In this document: in pieces, positions 1-4,913 of the stretch
How positions within the stretch are numbered: position 1 is the stretch's first letter
Layout of the letters: each line of letters starts with the position of its first letter
Source: CAYPQL01 sp964412905
Lineage (GTDB): Bacteria > Patescibacteriota > Minisyncoccia > JAHIHE01 > JAGLIN01
Assembly (NCBI GenBank): GCA_964412905.1
Contig: CAYPQL010000061.1
Span: 1-5,910, forward strand
Direction: 5' to 3'
DNA length: 5,910 nt
Position numbers and translations under genes: made by a program
The notes under the pieces: model-generated
Told to the model about the DNA's origin: nothing
Seen by the model: only the letters and a program-made list of their open reading frames with translations
The model's database searches: none

Positions 1-13
1 GGCGAGAAGAAAT
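1..13 (+). repeat. 24-bp dispersed repeat, copy 1 (cut by window edge)
   Basis: These bases match the last 13 bases of a 24-bp repeat found complete at 2124-2147 and 4145-4168. The rest of the copy presumably lies left of the window. As in copy 3, it sits 22 bp before the start codon of a modular transglycosylase gene and is followed by the same A/T-rich leader. Confidence 0.75.
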
Positions 14-764
14 AGATAAATAATTTTAAAACTTTATGAACTTGCTTAAAAAAGAAAATTTAAACCTAACCATAAAAAATAATTTTAATTATAATTTTGA
101 AATTTCGGAAGATGGAATGTATTTTATAGAAATAATCGCCAGCGCCAAAAGCTGGCGGCAGAATTTGAAAGGGCTGAAGTCTTTTTTCAACGATGACGAT
201 TTGGCAATAAAAATTGACAGCATTGAATTTCCCAAATTAAACGGCAAAAAAGGACTTTTTGACGGCGAGGCGGCATGGAACGGAAATAATTTAAAAGGAT
301 TGGCTAAAACCGGTATTTTTTTAATCAATTTCAAAAAAGGCAATCACACCCTTTATTTTTTAGCTGATCAAAACCCAATTTTAGAAAGTATTGCTCTGTT
401 TAAATCCGATAACAAAGAAGAAATAAATTATTTTCCCGAAGAAAATAATCCGGCTCAAGATGGAAACCGAAGGCAATGGATAACTGCAACCGTGGTAAAT
501 TTACCAATAAAAAATTTAAACATTAAAGCTATAGCAAAAAATTACTCGAAAAACGAAGACGATGATGATATCAAGCTAATTATTGATGGAAATATTCAAA
601 AAAACGAAATGGATAAATCTCATAAAAATTGGTTTTGGTGTGGCAGGATTTTAAACGGGCAAGAAAAAGAATTCAATCAGGAATTAAATTTAGCGAAAGG
701 ACTGCATTATATTGAATTTTGGGCGGATAGAACGCCGGAGATAAAACAGATTAAAATAGTATTA
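1..764 (+). repeat. Long direct repeat, copy 1 (shared 5' end of two paralogous genes)
   Basis: This block matches 4156-4913: 35 bp of leader plus about 243 codons. The alignment is gap-free except for a two-codon difference in the acidic stretch near residues 173-174. Bases 1-55 equal 4156-4210 exactly, 228-403 equal 4383-4558 exactly (176 bp), and 675-731 equal 4824-4880 exactly. Between these blocks the copies differ at scattered sites. Similarity stops just after the second N-terminal domain, so the repeat ends at a protein domain boundary. The repeat reaches the left window edge and may extend further. Confidence 0.95.
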
Positions 765-2069
765 GGCAAGACGGAAACTGATAATGAGGGAGATAAAAAG
801 TTTGGTAAAATTGCATTATATAAAGATATTGAAGAAGCCGACTTTGTTAATTTAAGAAGCGGACCCGAAATAAAAGATAATATTATTACTCAAGTAAAAA
901 CAGGAGAAACGGTTGAAATTATTGATGATATTATTGAAGGCGAGTATATTCAAAATAAATCTAATATATGGCATAAAATTAGACATCAAGAGATTGAAGG
1001 TTATATACTTTCTTCGTATATTGAAATCAATGGACAAATAAGAGAACAGGTTATAGAAAAAATTAAAATATTAGCAAAACTACATGGAATCAATAATGAT
1101 TACGCAGTTGCTTTAGCCGGATGCGAATCGCGTTATAAACCGTACGCTGTTTCTTATAGCGGCGCGCTAGGAATTTTCCAGCTTACAGGCATTGCGCGGG
1201 AGGACTTGAGAAAAAGATTTAATTTTGAGATTAGCGAAAGAGAAAGTTTTGAGATAGAAAAAAATATTGAAGGCGGAATTATTTATTTAAAGCATTTATT
1301 TGATATTTATAAAGGCAGTGAGGATTATTATAAAAAAGTTACTGCGACTTGGAATGTTGGCAGCAGTTTAATTCCGGCAAAGGGCGCTATTAGTTACAAT
1401 AAAATTACGGATTTAATAAAAAATAAAGAGGTTAGAGATTTGGTTGAAAAAGTGGAACAAAACAGAAAGAATAAAAACTGGAATTATATTTTTACTTTTA
1501 TTTTTATCGGTCTTATAGTATTAAGCGCGGCAACTTTTCAGATTACAAAAAGCAAAGACTTGACGCGGGAAAAGGCTTTTGCCTTGGAAAATAAAAAAAC
1601 GGAAATTATTATTGGCGATAGGCAATTTAAATTTAATAATCCATATCCGGAGATTAAGTCTATTTTAGTAATTAGCGAAAGTTCTACTGTTTTTGATTGG
1701 CAAACAAAAGTTGTTATAGAGTATAAAGATAAAATTGAAGAAAAAATTTATTCCGGATTTTTGAATAATGCTTACTTGCTAAATACAATATCTTTTGATC
1801 GCGAGTTATTTATTATTCGAGAAGAGGGACAAAATATTCTTACTTCGGCTCTTATTTACAACGATAAAAGCAATTCTTTGGAAGAGATTAAATTCGTAAA
1901 AAAAGATAAAATGGCAGACACCAGTCTTTGCTGTTCTTATGTGATTTTTAAGTCGCTTCCAAACGGGATTCAATATGATATAGCAGTTCGTTATTTATCC
2001 GGGAATTATGAAACGATTTACAAGTATGATTTTTCCAATCCTTTGGGAAATGTTTTTTTGGAAAAGTAG
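36..2069 (+). CDS. Modular SH3/SLT lytic transglycosylase-like membrane protein
   Basis: This probably cleaves the MurNAc-GlcNAc bond of peptidoglycan (lytic transglycosylase, GH23/SLT type). Domains in order: two related beta-rich domains (about 1-123 and 147-244) with the shared pattern DDD...ID, W..G, KG.H...F.AD..P; a bacterial SH3 domain (260-331, with NLRSGP at 272-277); and an SLT domain (about 335-455). In the SLT domain the catalytic Glu is probably E364 (CESRYKP), followed by GALGIFQLT at 376-384 and WNVG at 439-442. A single transmembrane helix (about 482-503) and an unrecognised C-terminal domain (505-677) follow. No N-terminal signal peptide is visible, so how the catalytic part reaches the wall is unclear. 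The start is fixed by an in-frame stop at 27-29 and by conservation of codon 1 in the paralogue at 4191. There is no clear Shine-Dalgarno. The domain calls are firm; substrate and topology are inferred. Confidence 0.9.
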   Translation: MNLLKKENLNLTIKNNFNYNFEISEDGMYFIEIIASAKSWRQNLKGLKSFFNDDDLAIKIDSIEFPKLNGKKGLFDGEAAWNGNNLKGLAKTGIFLINFKKGNHTLYFLADQNPILESIALFKSDNKEEINYFPEENNPAQDGNRRQWITATVVNLPIKNLNIKAIAKNYSKNEDDDDIKLIIDGNIQKNEMDKSHKNWFWCGRILNGQEKEFNQELNLAKGLHYIEFWADRTPEIKQIKIVLGKTETDNEGDKKFGKIALYKDIEEADFVNLRSGPEIKDNIITQVKTGETVEIIDDIIEGEYIQNKSNIWHKIRHQEIEGYILSSYIEINGQIREQVIEKIKILAKLHGINNDYAVALAGCESRYKPYAVSYSGALGIFQLTGIAREDLRKRFNFEISERESFEIEKNIEGGIIYLKHLFDIYKGSEDYYKKVTATWNVGSSLIPAKGAISYNKITDLIKNKEVRDLVEKVEQNRKNKNWNYIFTFIFIGLIVLSAATFQITKSKDLTREKAFALENKKTEIIIGDRQFKFNNPYPEIKSILVISESSTVFDWQTKVVIEYKDKIEEKIYSGFLNNAYLLNTISFDRELFIIREEGQNILTSALIYNDKSNSLEEIKFVKKDKMADTSLCCSYVIFKSLPNGIQYDIAVRYLSGNYETIYKYDFSNPLGNVFLEK

Positions 2070-2071
2070 TT

Positions 2072-2108
2072 AAATTACCTGGAAACCCCGTTTCCAAGTA
2101 ATTTTAGG
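2072..2108 (+). terminator. Hairpin after the first transglycosylase gene
   Basis: The arms 2072-2086 and 2090-2104 pair over 15 positions with a single C/A mismatch and a CCC loop. They begin 2 bases after the stop codon. Only a short T run follows, so this may be a weak intrinsic terminator or an mRNA 3'-end stabilising hairpin. The stem is A/T-rich outside a GGAAAC/GTTTCC core. Confidence 0.65.
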
Positions 2109-2123
2109 AAATATTTTTACCCC

Positions 2124-2147
2124 TTTAATTTCGCGGCGAGAAGAAAT
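2124..2147 (+). repeat. 24-bp dispersed repeat, copy 2
   Basis: This is an exact 24-base match to 4145-4168, with 13 bases also present at 1-13. The core TTTCGCGGCGAGAAG is GC-rich against its surroundings and contains the small palindrome TCGC-G-GCGA. This copy ends 5 bp before the -35 box of the next gene, whereas the other two lie just upstream of transglycosylase genes. It could be a recombination site, a regulator-binding site or a relic of the shared 5' leader. Confidence 0.8.
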
Positions 2148-2152
2148 CGGGA

Positions 2153-2180
2153 TTGACATTTTGGTAATTTGCGCTATTAT
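2153..2180 (+). promoter_or_regulatory. Sigma70-type promoter for the 146-residue gene
   Basis: A consensus -35 TTGACA (2153-2158) and a -10 TATTAT (2175-2180) are separated by 16 bp. An overlapping TATAAT at 2180-2185 is spaced less well (21 bp). The start codon follows about 40 bp downstream, with a good ribosome binding site (AGAAAGG, 2205-2211) 8 bp before the ATG. Confidence 0.8.
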
Positions 2181-2219
2181 ATAATTAAGTTTAACAATTA
2201 AACTAGAAAGGTAAAAAAT

Positions 2220-2660
2220 ATGGGCATAGAAACAAGGGAATTTAATCCCGATGAAGAAAAAGAAAAGTTTAGAGAAGAATTTTTAAATAAAGAGACACTG
2301 GAAGCGGGTAATCTTATTGAGGAGGTTAAAAAATTACCTATTTCTGGCAGTCTGGAGTATAAAGGAATGTATGCAGTAAAAAACGAAGAAGAAAGAGCCG
2401 AAACACTAAAGGAACTTGAGGAATTAAGAGAAAGGATGAAAGAACGCGTAAATGGTCTAATTAAAGTATTTTCAGAATTTTATAATTCCGAAGAAAGGGA
2501 TAATCGTTTAAAAACTAACACTGAAGAATTAAAAAATATAGAAAAAATGAATCCGACGTTGAAAAGATTCTATAAAGAAAAACCGGAAGTAGGGCATCAT
2601 TTGAAAGAAGTACATCAGGAAAATCGGATACTTGGCGCTATAAAAGAAGGGAAACTATAA
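2220..2660 (+). CDS. Small charged helical hypothetical protein
   Basis: I do not recognise this 146-residue protein. It is very rich in Glu, Lys and Arg, with no signal peptide, no membrane segment and no Cys, so it is probably a soluble cytoplasmic helical protein. The stretch around residues 50-80 (EEERAETLKELEELRERMKE and onward) has the spacing of an amphipathic helix or short coiled coil. The C-terminal part contains the pair PEVGHHLKEVH. The start is supported by AGAAAGG 8 bp upstream and a consensus promoter. The gene stands alone between its own promoter and an intrinsic terminator, so it looks like an independent monocistronic unit set between larger genes. No function can be assigned. 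Confidence 0.8.
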   Translation: MGIETREFNPDEEKEKFREEFLNKETLEAGNLIEEVKKLPISGSLEYKGMYAVKNEEERAETLKELEELRERMKERVNGLIKVFSEFYNSEERDNRLKTNTEELKNIEKMNPTLKRFYKEKPEVGHHLKEVHQENRILGAIKEGKL

Positions 2661-2668
2661 AAAAACTT

Positions 2669-2702
2669 AAAACCGGTTCCAATCTCGCGGAGCTGGTTTT
2701 TT
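2669..2702 (+). terminator. Intrinsic terminator of the 146-residue gene
   Basis: The 12-base arms 2669-2680 and 2689-2700 pair fully if two G-U wobbles are allowed (AAAACCGGTTCC with GGAGCTGGTTTT). The loop is 8 bases, and the right arm runs into a six-T tract (2697-2702). It begins 8 bp after the stop codon. Confidence 0.9.
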
Positions 2703-2745
2703 GTACAAAAACTTAGAAAGTATTATAATATTCCTAAATATTCCT

Positions 2746-2915
2746 ATGCGCTTTGACATCATCACAATTTTCCCGAAAATTTTCGACTCACCCCATTAGA
2801 AATATTTTATTTGCTTATTTTGCGCTATTCTTACGATTATTTTGTTTAAATTCGTAATTTCTAACGGGGTAAATATTTCAGCGAGAGTATTTTGGCGCGG
2901 GCCCAAGGCAAAAAC
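2746..2915 (+). pseudogene. trmD: trmD 5' fragment, interrupted by a small element
   Basis: Bases 2746-2790 read MRFDIITIFPKIFDS, the typical start of TrmD, the bacterial tRNA (guanine37-N1) methyltransferase. Two codons later the frame hits TAG (2797-2799). From 2874 a shifted frame reads YFSESILARAQGKN, which is the next conserved TrmD segment. Removing about 80-83 bp between them restores one frame (FDS followed by YFSES). After roughly residue 30 the TrmD similarity stops, and the DNA becomes the promoter of the next gene. The SAM-binding knot and all catalytic parts are missing, so this is a non-functional relic; an intact trmD must exist elsewhere. None of its usual neighbours (rpsP, rimM, rplS) is present here. 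Confidence 0.8.
2790..2870. mobile_element. MITE-like 81-bp inverted-repeat element within trmD relic
   Basis: The ends are ACCCCATTAGAAAT (2790-2803) and ATTTCTAACGGGGT (2857-2870), inverted repeats matching at 13 of 14 positions. The interior is A/T-rich, has no coding capacity, and carries TTATTTTG twice (2815-2822, 2837-2844). The element falls exactly at the break in the trmD frame, which is what an insertion would give. I see no convincing target-site duplication (left flank GACTC, right flank AAATA), so the exact ends are uncertain by a few bases. No transposase lies nearby. Confidence 0.6.
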
Positions 2916-2927
2916 AGCGGACAGGTA

Positions 2928-2956
2928 TTGACAAATATCGTTTTTTAGCATAAAAT
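2928..2956 (+). promoter_or_regulatory. Sigma70-type promoter for the AAA ATPase gene
   Basis: A consensus -35 TTGACA (2928-2933) and a -10 TAAAAT (2951-2956) have an ideal 17-bp spacer. Transcription would start near 2963, leaving a leader of about 29 bases. The -35 box lies just past the end of the trmD fragment. Confidence 0.8.
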
Positions 2957-2986
2957 TGATATTGTAATATCATTTTTAATTACAAT
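2957..2986. promoter_or_regulatory. Operator-like inverted repeats at the ATPase transcription start
   Basis: Two overlapping inverted repeats cover the predicted start site. One is TGATATT-GT-AATATCA (2957-2972), a perfect 7-bp palindrome around two bases. The other is ATTGTAAT (2961-2968) paired with ATTACAAT (2979-2986) across 10 bases. Such a position suits a repressor site or a short leader hairpin. In very A/T-rich DNA chance palindromes are common, so this is tentative. Confidence 0.4.
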
Positions 2987-2991
2987 CCATT

Positions 2992-4125
2992 ATGTCTTAC
3001 ATAATTAGAATTATTGAAAAACCTATTAAAGAGCGCTTGTTTAGGGGCAAAGTGATTATTATTTATGGCGCGAGACAAGTCGGAAAAACAACTTTGGCGA
3101 AAAAAATAATAGCTGATTATGGAAATGAAGCGCGTTATTTAAATTGCGAACTGCTTCCAGTGCAAAGAGGGTTATCAGAATTAGACGCGGAAAAGATAAA
3201 AGCTTTTCTGGGCGATTATAAAATAATTGTTCTGGATGAAGCGCAGAATATTGCCAATATCGGCAAGGTTTTAAAAATAATCGTTGATACTTTTCCAAAA
3301 ATTCAAATAATAGCAACAGGTTCGTCAAGCTTTGATTTATCGCAAAAAATTTCAGAGCCGCTTACAGGCAGAGCTTTCAAGTTTATTTTATATCCGCTCT
3401 CTCTAAAAGAAATAAAACAGGATCGCGATATGTTTTTCGTGGAATCAAAACTGGAAAATCTGTTGCGCTTTGGAAGCTATCCGGAGATATTCAATTTAGA
3501 CGAAAACTTTGCCAGAGAGCGGCTAAATGAGATAGCGTCCAATTATCTTTATAAAGACGCTTTGAAATTTGAAGGAATCAAGAAATCAAGCTTGGTGAAA
3601 AATTTATTGCAAGCTCTGGCATTGCAATTGGGGCAGGAAGTTTCTTATCAAGAATTGGCGGTTAAACTGGGGGTTAATCGCCTGACTGTTCAAAAATATC
3701 TTGACCTTCTGGAGCAATGCTTTATTGTTTTCCGGCTTAATGCTTTTAGCCGCAATGCCAGAAAAGAAATTTCTAAATCCATAAAAGTTTATTTTTACGA
3801 TCTTGGCATCAGAAACAGTTTGATAGAAAATTATAATCGTTTGGATATTCGCCCTGATGCCGGTTTTCTCTGGGAAAATTTCTGCATCATTGAAAGAAAA
3901 AAGTTTAATGACGCCAATTTCAAATTCGTCAATTCCTATTTCTGGCGCACTTATGACCAAAAAGAAATTGATTATATTGAAGAAAGCGAAGGAAAAATAA
4001 CAGGTTATGAATTCAAGTGGAGTGATAAAATCGTTTATCGCGCGCCTAAAGAATTTATTGAAAACTATAAGGCTGAAGTTAAAAAAATTGATAAAAGCAA
4101 TTATTGGAAATTTTTGAAGTTGTAA
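2992..4125 (+). CDS. AAA ATPase, AAA_14/DUF4143 family
   Basis: This is a complete 377-residue P-loop ATPase of the AAA_14 plus DUF4143 type, a family common in anaerobes, archaea and uncultured bacteria whose cellular role is mostly unknown. Visible parts are Walker A GARQVGKT (26-33), Walker B IIVLDEAQ with D82 and E83, sensor-like ATGSSS (108-113) and LTGR (124-127). The FGSYPEI motif (from 160) marks the switch to the C-terminal part. A winged-helix-like stretch follows at about 205-250. The tail has E325-x-D327 and E340-x-K342 before W343, which fits the PD-(D/E)XK-like fold usual in this family. No membrane segment is seen. There is no obvious Shine-Dalgarno before the ATG, but the N-terminus has normal family length and a consensus promoter lies just upstream. 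No terminator is seen after it, so it may be co-transcribed with the gene at 4191. Confidence 0.93.
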   Translation: MSYIIRIIEKPIKERLFRGKVIIIYGARQVGKTTLAKKIIADYGNEARYLNCELLPVQRGLSELDAEKIKAFLGDYKIIVLDEAQNIANIGKVLKIIVDTFPKIQIIATGSSSFDLSQKISEPLTGRAFKFILYPLSLKEIKQDRDMFFVESKLENLLRFGSYPEIFNLDENFARERLNEIASNYLYKDALKFEGIKKSSLVKNLLQALALQLGQEVSYQELAVKLGVNRLTVQKYLDLLEQCFIVFRLNAFSRNARKEISKSIKVYFYDLGIRNSLIENYNRLDIRPDAGFLWENFCIIERKKFNDANFKFVNSYFWRTYDQKEIDYIEESEGKITGYEFKWSDKIVYRAPKEFIENYKAEVKKIDKSNYWKFLKL

Positions 4126-4144
4126 AAAATAAAGGTTTAAATCG

Positions 4145-4168
4145 TTTAATTTCGCGGCGAGAAGAAAT
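4145..4168 (+). repeat. 24-bp dispersed repeat, copy 3
   Basis: This is identical to 2124-2147 over all 24 bases. The next 11 bases plus the following leader match copy 1, not copy 2. It lies in the 65-bp gap between the ATPase stop codon and the second modular enzyme, 22 bp before the start codon. Confidence 0.8.
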
Positions 4169-4913
4169 AGATAAATAATTTTAAAACTTTATGAACTTGC
4201 TTAAAAAAGAGAACCTAAACTTAGCCGTAAAAAATAATTTTAATTATACTTTTGAAATTCCTGAAAACGGAATATATCTTATTGAAATAATCGCCAGCGC
4301 TAAAAGCTGGTGGCAGAATTTAAAAAATCTGAAATCTTTTTTCAACGATGACGATTTGGCGGTAAAAATTGATGATGTTGATTTTCCCAAATTAAACGGC
4401 AAAAAAGGACTTTTTGACGGCGAGGCGGCATGGAACGGAAATAATTTAAAAGGATTGGCTAAAACCGGTATTTTTTTAATCAATTTCAAAAAAGGCAATC
4501 ACACCCTTTATTTTTTAGCTGATCAAAACCCAATTTTAGAAAGTATTGCTCTGTTTAAGTCCGATGATAAAGAAGAAATGGATTATTCTCCCGAAGAAAA
4601 CAATCCGGCTCAAGACGGAGACAGAAGACAATGGATGGCAATAGTGTTGGCAAATCTGCCGGTAAAGAATATAAACATTAAAGCTATCGCAAAAAATTAC
4701 CAGAAAGACGATGATGATATTAAACTGATTATTGACGGCAATATCCAAAAAAATGAAACGGAAAAATCTCATGAAAATTGGTTTTGGTGCGGTAGGATTT
4801 TAAACAGGCAAGAAAAGGAATTTAATCAGGAATTAAATTTAGCGAAAGGACTGCATTATATTGAATTTTGGGCGGATAGAGCGCCGGAGATAAAAAATAT
4901 TAAGATATTGATT
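4156..4913 (+). repeat. Long direct repeat, copy 2 (shared 5' end)
   Basis: This is the second copy of the block at 1-764, offset by 4155 bases and then by 4149 after a two-codon deletion. By translation, residues 1-64 differ at 13 positions, residues 65-123 at none, and residues 124-243 again at many. Upstream, the match continues to 4145 through the 24-bp repeat. Confidence 0.95.

Noticed and set aside
89..343. Minus-strand open frame of 84 codons, with a near-identical one at 4244-4498
   Set aside because: Both lie antisense within the duplicated coding block. Their similarity follows from the repeat on the + strand, whose protein has clear domains.
2701..2729. Possible promoter TTGTAC - 17 bp - TATAAT upstream of the trmD relic
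   Set aside because: The -10 is good, but the -35 matches only 3 of 6 bases and overlaps the T tract of the preceding terminator. It is not strong enough to list in such A/T-rich DNA.
2727..2745. Tandem AATATTCCT, two copies with a 10-bp period
   Set aside because: Only two short A/T-rich units just before the trmD start; probably chance.
2992..4125. ATPase as part of a defence or toxin system with the wall enzymes
   Set aside because: The AAA_14/DUF4143 family is widespread and often stands alone. Nothing in the sequence ties it functionally to its neighbours beyond possible co-transcription with the gene at 4191.
2124..4168. Composite transposon bounded by the 24-bp repeats
   Set aside because: The repeats are direct and short, and the 2-kb segment between them has no transposase or integrase. 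Mobility as a unit cannot be supported from the sequence.
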